Shown here piece by piece: positions 30,894-41,554 of a stretch of DNA of 64,000 nt. The notes beneath the pieces were generated by a model. That model did not search any database and had not been told where the DNA came from. It worked only from the letters and a program-made list of their open reading frames with translations. The stretch lies in contig OV277864.1 in the NCBI GenBank assembly GCA_922989275.2, positions 49,165,550 through 49,229,549 on the forward strand, written 5' to 3'. Made by a program: the position numbers and the translations under genes. The DNA is from Gari tellinella (taxonomy: Eukaryota; Mollusca; Bivalvia; Cardiida; Psammobiidae). Within the stretch, counting starts at the first letter, position 1, and every line of letters starts with the position of its first letter.

Positions 30894-31117
30894 TGGTTTA
30901 AAGCTATGTTCCCAGAACATCTAAGTCCATGAAATAGCCCAGTACAGACATACCCTGTATCTAGTGAATTACATGGAAAACAAGAAACGAAGAGTGTTTC
31001 TTAATGTAAAACAAAAGTAAAGTAGAATACTGCAAATGAATCTTTGGTATAAGTTAGTTCTTCTTTTATTAGCGGATAGTCTATAACTCTATATAATTAC
31101 AATGCATTTTTAATTGA

Positions 31118-31390
31118 AAGCCCCAGAGACATTCATACCTTCCCGTGGTTCTTGGGCTTAATTGTTATAGGGAATGTTTCTGTTTATTTGACCGAGATTA
31201 TCCACTCTGCCAAGAACTAAAAGGAAGGCAGGTCGGTGGTTTTGATCATATACGCTGCTTCGCAATGAATGAGATTAGCCGAAATCATCTTCATGAAATC
31301 ACTATCATCTCATCTCATCAACCCTCATCATTCATCGGCGATCTATGACCTATATTGTTTCACAGTGCCGTAAAACCCAACTCATCCAAC
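31118..31390 (+). repeat. SINE-like repeat N, copy 3
   Basis: AGCCCCAGAGACATTCATACC start, TTGGGCTTAATTGTTATAGGG, GGTTTTGATCATATACGC, CATTCATCGGCG, GCCGTAAAACCC and a CATCC tail. Confidence 0.65.
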
Positions 31391-31580
31391 CATCTATCAA
31401 ATAAAATGGTCGCTCAACAAGGGCTGACTGTATAAAAATATTATCCTAAGTTTCTAAGTCTATCATTGGATACCTTTGTGATTTGTTAGAAATCCTAGTA
31501 TAGAGTGACCTCTTGCAATAACAACCATCCGGACTATACGCCTTATTGATCGGGGGTAGTGGGAAAAGGCATACTTATGT

Positions 31581-31652
31581 GTAAAGCAAGATGGAATTAA
31601 GCAGAAAGTTCCCATATGAGCTTTTTGGTTTACTTTCATCTTGTTTTAAGCA
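31581..31652. repeat. Hairpin-2 (E type), decayed
   Basis: AAAGCAAGATGGAATTAAGC arm and ACTTTCATCTTGTTTTAAGC, inner AGAAAGTTCC / GAGCTTTTTGG. Confidence 0.7.
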
Positions 31653-31701
31653 AATAATATGAATCGCTTACACCGAAACGAACATTCGCCAGAGTGGTCG
31701 T

Positions 31702-31954
31702 TTAACCCTTTCCCTTATAGAAGCGGCTTTTAGCACATTCATTTTATTCATCCGCTGAAGAAAATAGTTCCAAATTATACCGTAATGAATATGTGTCATA
31801 CTTAATACTTTCCTTATTCTAGCAGTTAATAGCTTAAAGCAGGCTGAAAGTAAAGCAGAATGCGCCTTAGGGCGCATTCTGCTTTACTTTCAACCTGCTT
31901 TAAATAGTCACATATCTTCAATACTAGAAACAATGCTATCAGGTAAAGGGTTAA
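31702..31954 (+). mobile_element. Family C MITE, full length
   Basis: TTAACCCTTTCCCTTATAGAAG to CAGGTAAAGGGTTAA, 253 bp. Hairpin-2 at 31833-31904, tip GCGCCTTAGGGCGC. Confidence 0.9.
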
Positions 31955-32048
31955 AGCCGACTTTTCGGTTCAATAAAATCTCTCTATCACGAACAATAAA
32001 TTGAATTGATTATACATGTACGGTGTTTAAGACATGTGATTGTTTTAT

Positions 32049-32173
32049 AGCAAGGTGGAAGGAAAACAGAGATTTCTGTTTTACTTCCACCTTGCTTTAA
32101 GCTGTCACCTGTGTTTAATACAATTTTTAACACCTTTTTTTTGGTGGTCGTAATAGACAGGTCTTTTACTGTA
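32049..32173 (+). mobile_element. Family E, 3' part
   Basis: Shortened hairpin (AGCAAGGTGGAAGGAAAACAG / CTGTTTTACTTCCACCTTGC, 32049-32097) then GGTGGTCGTAATAGACAGGTC ending TTTACTGTA. The 5' end was not found. Confidence 0.75.
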
Positions 32174-32177
32174 ATTG

Positions 32178-32370
32178 CAAACAGTTTGGATTTAGATAAG
32201 ACACAACCAAACGCAGCGTCTGAGCTGTATCCAAACTGTTTGACACTAAAAGGTCTTGTCTAACCCTTCGTCGGTTTCTTTAATTTAAAAATAAATAAGT
32301 CTTAATTGGACAAATGTTGTAGACGACAATAGGACTATTTCAAAGCAGACGTAATTACGGCAGGATAAGG
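32178..32370 (+). mobile_element. Family A, 5' end missing
   Basis: Hairpin-1 at 32178-32242 with a decayed tip (CAACCAAACGCAGCG), then GACACTAAAAGG and GTAGACGACAATAGGAC. Abuts the E element. Confidence 0.7.
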
Positions 32371-32650
32371 GTGAGTAAAAATACGATAATCATTATATTC
32401 AATATCAAAACGTGGCGGTATATGTCATAATCACCCATGTTAACCTTTCTAGTGCCGGGAACAAGTTTTCCTCCAATTGGTAACCAGTTTGGATCCAGTA
32501 TGGCGTCTGGTTAGAACCCCAGCTGTCCGTCCCTCGGGCCGTCTTGCTACAAGTTCGGAGAATAATCTTGACCACTTTTAGAATTAAAACAAAAGATAAT
32601 TTTAGGTGAGGATATTGTGAACGTATGATTATTACTGAGCCTGCAAAGGT

Positions 32651-32875
32651 TTAACTCTTTGCATGCCAGCGGAAGATACATGTGCCACAGTGATAACCTT
32701 TGCAAACAGTTTGGATCCTGATGAGACGCCGCGTGACGCGGCGTCTCATCAGGATCCAAACTGTTTGACACTCCGACCCTGTTTTGAAAAGAAACTTTGA
32801 AAATTCTAATTCTAGAACAGTAGTAGACGACAATTATTGCAGACAAAAGAAATAACCCAGCATGCAAGGAGTTAA
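32651..32875 (+). mobile_element. Family A2 MITE, full length
   Basis: TTAACTCTTTGCATGCCAGC to CCAGCATGCAAGGAGTTAA, 225 bp. Hairpin-1 at 32703-32767 is a perfect palindrome with 31-bp arms and TGA tip, with GATGAG / CTCATC. Reference copy of A2. Confidence 0.92.
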
Positions 32876-33208
32876 AGGTCTGAAAGGATTGGAGAAGTTA
32901 ATGCCTTACCCGGAATCCCTGCAAGCTTGGCAATAGGATCGCTCTCCCTTTTCCGGAAGCGTTGTTGGTTTAATCAATTGATACAATTATCCAATAAAGA
33001 AGTAAGCCAACAGCCATCTTAGAAGGAGGGGAGGCGATCGATATCACTAGCCTACCTTAAAATGCAATTAATTTCCCGATCTTTCATCAGCTCAACTTAT
33101 TTAATTCCCCGGGGTTTTTCAATGAAGGCTAGTTTTAAATACAAATTGCTGGCAAAATTACTAGAATTGATAAATGGCAGACCTACTTTTTTAAATAAAT
33201 GTCTACAG
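32876..33208. other. Single-copy spacer
   Basis: Includes GGAGGGGAGGCGATCGATATC and an ATTTAATTCCCCGGGG stretch. No recognised repeat or gene; 63-codon frame at 33062. Confidence 0.4.
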
Positions 33209-33239
33209 TGGGGGAGAACACGTTTAGTTCTTCTCCGAT

Positions 33240-33475
33240 TTAACCCATATTAGTATATCAATAAATACACTTCTTAACGCCTTTAATATATTCTTCCACT
33301 GAAGAAAATAGTTTCAATTTATACAGTAGTGAATATGCAGCATAAGAAAATGTTCCTATATTCTAGGAGATTGCAGCTGAAAGTAAAGCAGGATGCGCCT
33401 TAAAGAGAATTCCGCTCTACTTTCAACCAGCTTAAAGCATCCATTTGTCTTCACTACTGAAAACGAGCTGCTTAA
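33240..33475 (+). mobile_element. Family C MITE, decayed
   Basis: TTAACCCATATTAGTATATC to GAGCTGCTTAA. Hairpin-2 at 33373-33437 has many mismatches. Preceded by a B end stub TACAGTGGGGGAGAACACG at 33209. Confidence 0.75.
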
Positions 33476-34334
33476 GATCTAAAACCAAAGTGCATTCAAT
33501 CACACAAAGAGAATGTCAGCTTTAAATATACATATGTTGACGTATTAATTTATATTGTTTCTCGGTGCCTGATCTGAATCTAGACTCTTAGCAATAAACG
33601 TCCATTTATTGAACAAAAACTTTTCTTGAGCAGTCACCACATTTTGATGTCTAGCGGTGCCTACAATCACAAACAGCCGTTACTATACTGTGGTTAATAT
33701 AGGATTTCTTGGAAATCTGTCGGAATTTTATCTAGCAATGCTGACTCTCTTCGAGAGATGGCATTTGTATGTAATATCAGAAACACAAAATCCAGCCTCC
33801 AAACTGTTTGTCATTCGGATACAAACACGTCTTCGGCATTTCTAAAAGGCTGTTCTTTTCTATACTGTATCTCATTCCGTTTGAGATTTATTTGAACGGG
33901 AAATATAAAATGTTCCTCATTTTAGCATGCACCATGCATTTATAGTAAAGCCCTTGATCCACACCTGTATCCTAGAGTATCGGCTGGATTTCTGTCACAT
34001 TTACTGACAGCCATGAATAACCCAATATCCGCTTTAAGTGTCAAATATTGTTTTCTTGCGGATGGGACCGATAGTATTACACCGAGGGAAAGAATTATTC
34101 CACAGAGTTTAATTTTGTGGAATACTCAGGCTCCTATTTTAGGGCGATAGTTAAAGTTATTGATCCGGATGTATATGGTATAACGTTTATAATCGTGATT
34201 AATTAAAGTCGGTAAAATCTCCCAACGCCCTTTCAATAACACTCTATCAAATAGCGGGAATATTTATGTGAATATGTTCCAATTTTAGTCTCATCGCCTG
34301 AAACCATTATCATGGGATAAAAAACTAACACTTG
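33476..34334. other. Long single-copy spacer
   Basis: 33960-34260 lacks local repeats and looks more complex than flanks. Half hairpin CTCCAAACTGTTTGTC at 33797. No gene supported. Confidence 0.45.
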
Positions 34335-34399
34335 CAAACAGTTTGGATCAAAATAAGACGCCGAGTAACTCTGCGTCTAATTTGGATCCAAACTGTTTG
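34335..34399. repeat. Hairpin-1
   Basis: 65 nt, CAAACAGTTTGGATCAAAAT arm, tip CGAGTAACTCTG. Followed by GACATTCAG, so probably an A core whose ends have decayed. Confidence 0.85.
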
Positions 34400-34499
34400 A
34401 CATTCAGATTAAGCCATATCTACACCATTTTCAAAACATTGTCATTTATTTGCATTATATTGCAATTCGTTGGCCTTTGGTTTTGTAGTCTAACATCTT

Positions 34500-34684
34500 G
34501 TTTTCCTTGCCCGAAGAACAGTTGTTATTGGCAGACAGTTTTGATCATACTAAGACGTGTAACGATGCATATGATCAGGATCAAAACTTTTTGATACTCA
34601 TAACGACAATAGTCTAGTCAATTAACCATAAAAGCAGACGACAATTGTTTAAAGCAGATGACGTCATGGCGGGGAAGGGGTTAA
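34500..34684 (+). mobile_element. Family A, decayed hairpin
   Basis: Palindrome remnants at 34530-34592 (GTTTTGATCATACTAAGACG / GATCAGGATCAAAAC), then AAGCAGACGACAATTG and GACGTCATGGCGGGGAAGGGGTTAA. Confidence 0.75.
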
Positions 34685-34688
34685 ACAT

Positions 34689-34936
34689 TGATCAACTATT
34701 TCACTGCCAATGGTACCAAAATGCAACTCTGCAAACAGTATGGATCCTGATCAGACGCCGCGTATCGCGGCGTCTGATCAGTTTCCATACTGTTTGACAC
34801 TCGTATCGATATTTCTTCAGTCAAAAAGCCCTAAATCTGACTTTAAATAATATAGCAGACGACACTATCAATGCAGACGATATATTGGCGGTAAAAGGGT
34901 TAAAGCAGACGATAAAATTTGGCAGTGAAAGAGTTA
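34689..34936 (+). mobile_element. Family A MITE, long 3' form
   Basis: TTGATCAACTATTTCACTGCC start. Hairpin-1 at 34732-34796 has paired change GTATGG / CCATAC. Two end motifs: GGCGGTAAAAGGGTTAA and GGCAGTGAAAGAGTTAA. Confidence 0.85.
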
Positions 34937-34999
34937 ATAACAACGTGTTCTTCACTATGTAGCATCTCATAACTATATAAGGCCACTTTGTTTTATGCA

Positions 35000-35229
35000 T
35001 TAACCTTTTCACTTAAATCATGACATCATAATGTATAAGTAACGTTACAGCCACTGTCACATTATCGTTTACAACGAATTTTCGTCTGCTTTATTTGTTA
35101 AAACTTAGAACTGTATCCTTTTTTACTTAAAATCATTGATACGAGAGTCAACAGTTTGATTTCTGTTCAGGCGCCGCGAACGGGTTGCAAAATGTAAGTG
35201 TTGCTGCACTTGGAAGTGAAAGGATTGAT
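35000..35229 (-). mobile_element. Family A, broken hairpin
   Basis: TTAACCTTTTCACTTAAATC, TTTTCGTCTGCTTTATTTG, then GAGAGTCAACAGTTTGATT and GGCGCCGCG without the second arm. Ends GAAGTGAAAGGATTGA. Confidence 0.7.
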
Positions 35230-35943
35230 ATGTTGTGGTAAAGTACTACATGTAGTATCTAATTTACTCACCAATATTGGCGTTATATAACCCCACTACT
35301 TTGCTGACGCTACTAATAAAATATTGTAATTCTAAATTTCACAGGTTACAACGTCATTACAAACGACTGCGAATCTGTTTAAATGGAATCACAATATATT
35401 TGAATACACGTGTACATGTATGTTTATATACCTTAAATGGCCTCGAATTCTCAACCCACTTAAAACATTGGACAGGTAGAAATTATCTCTTCTGTTTGAT
35501 ATATGGGGTGTATTATTTGTCTGTGAAATAGGTAAATATCACATTTAGAAGTTTTCTGCGTTCTTATTTTCCTGCATTATCGACATGCGCTTCTTTATTG
35601 GTTCAAATGTGATCGTCGCATGCTATGTCTCTCTCGAGCCCCCACCCTGCCCCAAACATATAGACACATACCCGATCACCTAAACAAATACATAATATTT
35701 TCAGATCCCTGTCATAAGTATCTAAACCATAACAAGCGACGAGTGCCTGTGCTTTGGATGTCAACTAACTGCATGTTTTACTGTTTGTCTTTAATGGGGG
35801 AATTCGTACATTCGAGTGTTCATCTGAGTCTGAAATCGGATCCGTGTGCCAAGAGTTATCTTCCCATGATGTACCTAAATGTTAGAAAAGGCTTTATATA
35901 ATTTTTGGTTAGCTCTTATGTCTACAAATTTAAATGGATTTTG
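35230..35943. other. Single-copy spacer
   Basis: No local family member. Frames of 84 (35277-35531) and 93 codons (35620-35901) show no domain; the second could be a decayed exon but nothing supports it. Confidence 0.4.
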
Positions 35944-35944
35944 A

Positions 35945-36000
35945 TAAAAAAAAAACAAAAAAAAACAAACAACAACAAACAAACAAACAAAACAGACACA
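35945..36000 (+). repeat. A-rich simple repeat
   Basis: Poly-A interrupted by C, passing into (CAAA)n and (CAA)n. Confidence 0.9.
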
Positions 36001-36068
36001 TAACAAAAAATCTTGTTGTGATTATAGGTGAAACTCGAAGTCAAACCTGTTACGTTCCAATACCACAG

Positions 36069-36317
36069 GGGCCCGTTTCATAAAACTTCTTACGACAAAA
36101 TTTATGTTGTCGTAAGTCATAACTTCAAAATACGTTTAATTTATTATTCCTCTATCTAATTCTGTCTTGTGACATCTTTTTTGGAATCGTCTTTTCAAGA
36201 CGATTCCAAAAAGATGTCACAGGACAGGATTAGATTGAGAAATAAATAATAATTGAGACTTTTATAATCTTACTTACGACAACATTTGTCGTATGAAGTT
36301 TTATGAAACGGGCCCCA
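36069..36317. mobile_element. Family H foldback, copy 3
   Basis: GGGCCCGTTTCATAAAAC and GTTTTATGAAACGGGCCC ends with CAG on both sides. Core ATCTTTTTTGGAATCGTC / GACGATTCCAAAAAGAT at 36172-36216. Best-preserved H. Confidence 0.88.
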
Positions 36318-36439
36318 GGGCAATACCAGTGTTTTTGATGCCCTCTTATTGCATTGCGTTTACGTCTAGATTGGTTTAAACGGAAAATAATAACATTTCC
36401 CCAGTTTGCACCACTACAAAGTCGGTGAGTTGTTATGAA

Positions 36440-36880
36440 TTATAACTGGGTCAAACAGAAAACCAGACACTTCCAAATCAAAACCAGAGAAAAACAGTAG
36501 CAGATGGAACAGCAATGCGCATGTAATTTCCTTTAACCCTTGACCACATAGTTTCTAGTTTTGAAAAACAGGTGACCACTTAAAATAGGTTGAAAGTAAA
36601 GCAATATGCGCCTAAAGGCACATTCTGATTTACTTTAAACCTGCTTTAAACTACCATCTGCTAGGATATAGCTATTATTTATTATGGTACATGTTCATGA
36701 CTATATAAATTGGATCTTCATTGTAGTGAAGGAATAAATTAAATGCGTTGAAATGTGCTTCTCTGAGGAAAGGGTTAAAAAGCAATAGCTCTAGTTCCCT
36801 GCGATTCTCAAAATTTGTAAAACCCACGACCCGCATCACAAAGCCTTGGGTCCCACGATGCACCTTCTTGAAAAATAAAA
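36440..36880 (+). repeat. Dispersed repeat R, copy 1, split by C
   Basis: CAGATGGAACAGCAATGCGC before and AAGCAATAGCTC, GCGATTCTCAAAATTTG, ACCCGCATCAC, GGTCCCACGATGCACC after the C element match 38787-38945, which is uninterrupted. Confidence 0.75.
36533..36778 (-). mobile_element. Family C inserted in repeat R
   Basis: TTAACCCTTGACCACATAG to GAGGAAAGGGTTAA, 246 bp. Hairpin-2 at 36579-36648, tip GCGCCTAAAGGCAC. The other R copy reads TTTCTTTTGGGAAAGC across the site, so this is a real insertion. Confidence 0.9.
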
Positions 36881-37051
36881 TGCATTTGTCTTGCAGCCTT
36901 CAGTGGTCTGTCCTGAGAGTTCGTCATGTTTACTCATTGTTCGAGATGTAGGGTTTTACGGCTGTCTTCTGTAGAGAAATGGCAATAACGCTTTTGACAA
37001 GGATAAAGAACATGCATGTATATTGGAAGCATGTTATTATTTATCTTATAA

Positions 37052-37195
37052 CTATTTGCATGCTGGGTATTTTCGACGTCTGCAACAATTGTTTAGTGCT
37101 ACTGCTTTAAAATGAGAGTTTTCAAAAATGCACAGGATCAGAGTGTCAAACAGTTTGAGTCCTGATGAGACGCCGTGTTACGTAATGACGAGTCG
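37052..37195 (-). mobile_element. Family A2, decayed
   Basis: TTGCATGCTGGGTATTTTCG and ACGTCTGCAACAATTG, then GAGTGTCAAACAGTTTGAG and half a hairpin (GATGAGACGCCGTGTTACG). Confidence 0.6.
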
Positions 37196-37235
37196 CCGCC
37201 AGTATATCAACTGTTAAACAAAACTAAGACCAGGT

Positions 37236-37897
37236 GTCAACTAGGGCGCGGACAAGACGCGGAATAAAAATTAAGTGAATCCGCAACCCTTCCGCATATT
37301 CTTGAAAGTTTCTTTTCATTGTCCGTATCATTCCTAAACACTTCCCAATGATTCCGCACCTTCCGGAGGGGTAAAATTGTCCGCGTCGAAATTTTGGTTG
37401 AGAGCAAAATTTGGACGCGGAAATGAACTTCCTGACACCTTCCGCAACCAGTCTGCGTTGTCCCGCCGACATCGCCAGGACATCCGGCCTTTCCTGAAGC
37501 TTTCCGGCTCTTCCACAACCGCCCCTGAAAGCTTCCGCGGTACATGTAAAGGGAGTTTCCCGCGTCGATAGGAATACATTTGGAAGACAAGCGGAAGGTA
37601 TCCCGAATTATTCAGGAACGTGCGGAGACGGTGCGGTACTGTATAAGTAAGTGCGAGGAACCGACGCGGACAAAGTATCACGTGACTATTTTTGTCCTAC
37701 TACGATCAGCATGTTCGGTGGACATTCTGTGTCTGTCCTGTATAATTCCTAGGACTGTCTCAAGTATGTCTGCAGATAATATAAGTTCACAATATTGCAA
37801 AAAATCGGACAGTGATTCGTGCCTGACGCGGAAGCTATGCCGAAATGCCATTTTTGATTCCGCAAACCTACCTAATCTTGTCCACACTCTAGTGGAC
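37236..37897. mobile_element. K element: 662-bp GC-rich element with imperfect inverted ends
   Basis: GTCAACTAGGGCGCGGACAAG at left matches the complement of the right end, GTCCACTAGAGTGTGGACAAG, at 16 of 21 positions. About a dozen TTCCGC / GCGGA motifs recur. Internal hairpin CCGCGTCGAAATTTT / AAAATTTGGACGCGG at 37382-37421. Three frames of 115-117 codons show no domain. Confidence 0.65.
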
Positions 37898-38143
37898 GCA
37901 AAAACGCAATGTAATCAAACAGCGTCATGAACAATTTTAACCCTTTGAATTCTTTACAATTTAGCAATAGCAAACAGTCATCCGGCTTTTGATCTGGCGC
38001 ACACTGTTTTCTATTGATCGAATTGCTTCAACACAAACGTAATTATTGGGAGAAATACGGTCACCTGAAATGCAAACAAATCTAGATTATCTATGCGGGG
38101 ATGAAACGCTATTATTCGTAAATATAAAGAGTGTTTGTCTATT

Positions 38144-38210
38144 GCAAAACAGTCTTGAACCAGATTAGACGTTGAGTAAATCGGCGTCTGATCAGACTCC
38201 AAAATGTTTG
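38144..38210. repeat. Hairpin-1, decayed
   Basis: CAAAACAGTCTTGAACCAGAT arm and CAGACTCCAAAATGTTTG, tip TTGAGTAAATCGG. A shorter collapsed copy is at 37970-38011. Confidence 0.7.
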
Positions 38211-38499
38211 ACAATCAATTTCAATGAAACACACACGTACAAACAAAAATATTCGTCGATAGTTTCAGAACATTTCTTTGCATTGCATTTGCTTAATTAA
38301 GAAATGTCCATGAATCGCGATAGATCAGACCGACAGGTAAATCTTAATTGTTTGACATTCATATTTTTTATTTCAGAAAATGATAATATTTATTTGTTAG
38401 TATTTTCCAAACACCATCGGTTTCTACATTTGTGTTGCATTATGTTTGCGTTTACGACCATTAAAACGGTTCGCTTTAACCACTGTACGAATAGGCGGA

Positions 38500-38741
38500 C
38501 TGATGCGTTAATCTTTACCAGATAACGTGTTAACGATAAAACAATTATTATCCATTACAGTTTGGAGCCAGATGAGACGCCGGGTAACCATGCGTCTCAA
38601 CAGGCCCAAAACTGTTTGTCTCTCATTTACAAATAAATGGTCAGACATTTCTTATAGTTGTCAACTTCATACATTTTACTACATTGCGTTTGTGTTTAAC
38701 TCAGTTCAAACAGGTAATAACAAGATCGTCTCCCCTGCAAG
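38500..38741 (+). mobile_element. Family B, decayed
   Basis: ACGATAAAACAATTATTATCC, hairpin at 38558-38618 (GGAGCCAGATGAGACGCCGG), GCGTTTGTGTTTAAC and CGTCTCCCCTGC. A separate B end is at 38438-38487. Confidence 0.7.
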
Positions 38742-38786
38742 TGTAATTAGGTCAAGCAGAACCCATCACCAGACAACGGTTCCCAG

Positions 38787-38945
38787 TCAAACCCAGAGAA
38801 AACAGTGGCAGATGGAACGGAAATGCGCATGGAATTTCTTTTGGGAAAGCAATAGCTCCCTGAGATTCTCTAATTTTGTCAGCACAGCAACCCGCATCAT
38901 GATCCCCGTGTCCCACGATGCACCATCTCTACAAATCCCGCATTT
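38787..38945 (+). repeat. Dispersed repeat R, copy 2
   Basis: Uninterrupted counterpart of 36440-36880, with GGAAAGCAATAGCTCCCTGAG and CCCACGATGCACC. Confidence 0.75.
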
Positions 38946-39430
38946 CCCAAAATGCTAAATATATTGAGACCGACTGCACCGCCCCGAGAAAGATTTCTTC
39001 TTGGGTAATTAAAGTCGAGACATCAAAAACCATGCGGATAATTTTCTGTAACGTTTGGATAAAAGTGATGTCTTTAATTTGGTAATTCCATTTCCGGAGG
39101 AATTGGTTTTTTCCCTCGAAACTTAATTTGCCTAAGAGCAAGTAGCAAACAGAAGGTTTACCAGCGCTGCTGCATTGGACGCTGATCGATATCCACCGCC
39201 TTGGTGTTTCCAATATAATATATTAATGTCTTGATGAATACCGACTTCCTTGTTTGGAAGATGGGCTGCAGTTTGTTTGTACCGTCAATCCTCCTTACAA
39301 CGACCGTCTTGCTTCCCGCATTACGGTCTACATTCCCGTCTTGCGGTTCCCGATTTAATGCAACGGTTTTGGTTCCAACATTAATGTGACGGTCTTAGTA
39401 GTGGTTCAAACGTTAATGTGACGGTTTAAA
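38946..39430. other. Spacer, then approach to minisatellite
   Basis: 39239-39290 (CGACTTCCTTGTTTGGAAGAT ... GTAGTTTG-like) resembles 40527-40575. From 39360 GACGGT / GGTTCCAAC motifs begin irregularly. Confidence 0.45.
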
Positions 39431-39783
39431 GCGACGGTTTTGCTTCCAACTTCAGAGCCACTTTGAAACGACGGTTTTGGTTCCAACTTCAGAGTCGCTT
39501 TGAAGCGACGGTTTTGGTTCCAACTTCAGAGTCGCTTTGAAGCGACGGTTTTGGTTCCAACTTCAGAGCCACTTTGAAGTGACGGATTTGGTTCCAACTT
39601 CAGAGCCGCTTTGAAGCGACGGGTTTGGTTCCGACTTCAGAGCCGCTTTTAAGCGACGGTTTTTGATTCCAACTTCAGAGCCGCTTTTAAGCGACAGTTT
39701 TGGTTCCAGCTTCAAAATCGTTTTAAAATAAAGCAACGGCTTTGGTTCCAACTTCAGAGCCGCTTTTAAGCGACGGTACTGCG
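39431..39783 (+). repeat. 37-bp minisatellite
   Basis: About 9.5 units of GCGACGGTTTTGGTTCC + AACTTCAGAGTCGCTTTGAA. Each unit boundary forms a dyad (GTCGCTT-TG-AAGCGAC). The reverse frame 39563-39751 is a repeat read-through. Confidence 0.92.
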
Positions 39784-39901
39784 ACGGTTCTACATGAAGC
39801 TCCCCGAATTTGTTTACATTCTAAACCTTTGCCTACTGATCGTGAACTGAGTTTGCTGCAAACAGGTTCTGATCAGAAGCTTAATTGCTGGACATCCTAA
39901 T

Positions 39902-40132
39902 TTAACCTTTTCACTCTAAATGAGGCTTAATGTTTAGCGCGTTTGCAAACAGTTTTGATCCTGATCAGACGCCGCGTAACGCGGCTACTGATCAGGATCC
40001 AAACTGTTTGACACTCGTTTGGAAATTCTTAAATCATACTGCCTTATTTTTAACTTTGAAACGACATTGCAGACAACAAAATTGAAGCAGGCGACAATGA
40101 AACGATGAAGGGGTAAACATCTCCCGAAAAGG
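39902..40132 (+). mobile_element. Family A MITE
   Basis: TTAACCTTTTCACTCTAAATG start. Hairpin-1 at 39946-40010, tip CGCGTAACGCG with one inner mismatch. CAGACAACAAAATTG / AAGCAGGCGACAATG follow; 3' end decayed. Confidence 0.85.
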
Positions 40133-40184
40133 TTTAGTTTATAGTGTTATGTGACCACTTATGTAAAGAAATCTTAAATCTCTA

Positions 40185-40380
40185 TAGAATTCAAACGCAA
40201 GCACAATGCAATACAATGTACAAATGAGGTTTTTTAAAAATTCTGACGAATATCTGAGTGGCAAACAGTTTAGAGTCTGGTCAGACGCCGGGATACCCGG
40301 TGAAGGATCCTGTTCCAAATTGTTTGCATACATGTTAAAAAAAATTACGCGCTTATTGGGAAAGTTTTTCCTACACTCGG
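40185..40380 (-). mobile_element. Family B, ends decayed
   Basis: TTCAAACGCAAGCACAATGC, GAGTGGCAAACAGTTTAGAG, hairpin at 40262-40326 with broken right arm, GCGCTTATTGGGAAAG and CCTACACTCGG. Confidence 0.75.
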
Positions 40381-40992
40381 AAATGTGCTATGTCTTTCAG
40401 ACTACGGGTATTCTATTAAAGCTCACTTCATACAACTGCAGTAACAATAATACAGTTTCGCACCCAATCTGTTCTTGTCGGAGTCTAAATATTCCATTAA
40501 CTCGTTTATCGGCATAAAGCGACCTCTCTGTCGACTTCCTTATATGGAAGATGAGTCTGTAGTTTGTATTGTACATGACCTATAGTATTCGCACGACGGG
40601 CAATCAGTCATGTTTGTAGATTTGGCAGAAATATCGGGATAATTTGGCACGCAAAGCATTTTAACCGAGAACACACACAAAACACAGACAGAGAGATCGG
40701 CGCAGGCAATCAGTTGAACAAAAGACGTGATTTCTACTAATCTTTATTATACATGGCTTGTGGCTATCGCTCTAAATTATTGTCTGCTGTAAATGCTTCT
40801 TCTGCAAAAATGATCAAATTTAGTTTTTTACGTATATTTTATGAATCACGGAACCAATACAAGTGGCTCTCAGAGAGGAAGGGTTCAAATAATTTGTCCT
40901 GTAATATCGTCCTCTTGAAATTGTTGTCTGCTTTTAATCCTCAACAAGCAGAATTATCGCCTGCTATAAATGTATCTCCTGTAAAATAACTC
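40381..40992. other. Spacer with A-like debris
   Basis: GTCTGC-rich stretches at 40780-40980 (TTGTCTGCTGTAAATGC, GTTGTCTGCTTTTAATCC) are probably decayed A right sides. No gene supported. Confidence 0.4.
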
Positions 40993-41228
40993 TTAATCCT
41001 TTCGGCGCAAAATAAATCATGAGGTTTTTATTCTATCACCGCTTTAATGTCGTTTGCTTCAATATTCTTGTTTGCAAGATCATTTCAAAGTAAGATGATT
41101 CAATAAAGTATACAAAGTATGTCGATACGAGTGTCAATCAGTTGGATTCTGAACACACGCCTCGTCTGATCAGGATAAAAACCGTTTGCAAAGTCGACTT
41201 TATGAAACTTCGACGCCAAAAAGGTTAA
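40993..41228 (-). mobile_element. Family A with tip-deleted hairpin
   Basis: TTAATCCTTTCGGCGCAAAAT to GCCAAAAAGGTTAA. At 41136-41192 the arms (CAGTTGGATTCTGA, CGTCTGATCAGGATAAAAACC) remain without the CG-rich tip. Confidence 0.75.
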
Positions 41229-41285
41229 CAAGTTGTACGTTTTTTAAATGAAAAGTTTGATATGATTGACAAACAGTTTGGGGCC

Positions 41286-41534
41286 TACAGTGGAGAATCT
41301 GTTATTCTTTCCCGTTTAAACACAAACGTACGCAAACGCAAAGCACTAAAACTTAGAAAAGTACAACTTTTTGACAATCCTGCAAGTTCATCTTTATCTT
41401 GGTGGCAAACAGTTTTGAGCCTGATCAGACGCCGGGTTACCCGGCGTCTGGTCTGGCTCCAAACTGTTTGCACTGCAAATAATAGTTTTAGCGTAAACGC
41501 GTTTATTGGGAAAGAATAACAGATTATCCACTGT
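41286..41534 (-). mobile_element. Family B MITE, young subgroup, in a half hairpin-1
   Basis: 249 bp, TACAGTGGAGAATCTG to GATTATCCACTGTA. Hairpin-1 at 41406-41470. Immediately left is CAAACAGTTTGGGGCC (41270-41285), one arm of another hairpin. Confidence 0.9.
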
Positions 41535-41554
41535 AACTAGGATGAATAAAATAT

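Noticed and set aside
35620..35901. 93-codon frame as a decayed exon
   Set aside because: No splice-site support, conserved motif or related frame nearby; kept only as spacer.
37237..37930. Several overlapping 115-117 codon frames on both strands
   Set aside because: They come from the GC-rich, motif-repetitive K element, where stop codons are rare by composition; no domain visible.
38527..38958. 143-codon forward frame, the longest in the window
   Set aside because: It runs through a decayed B element, its hairpin and dispersed repeat R; no domain or coding signal.
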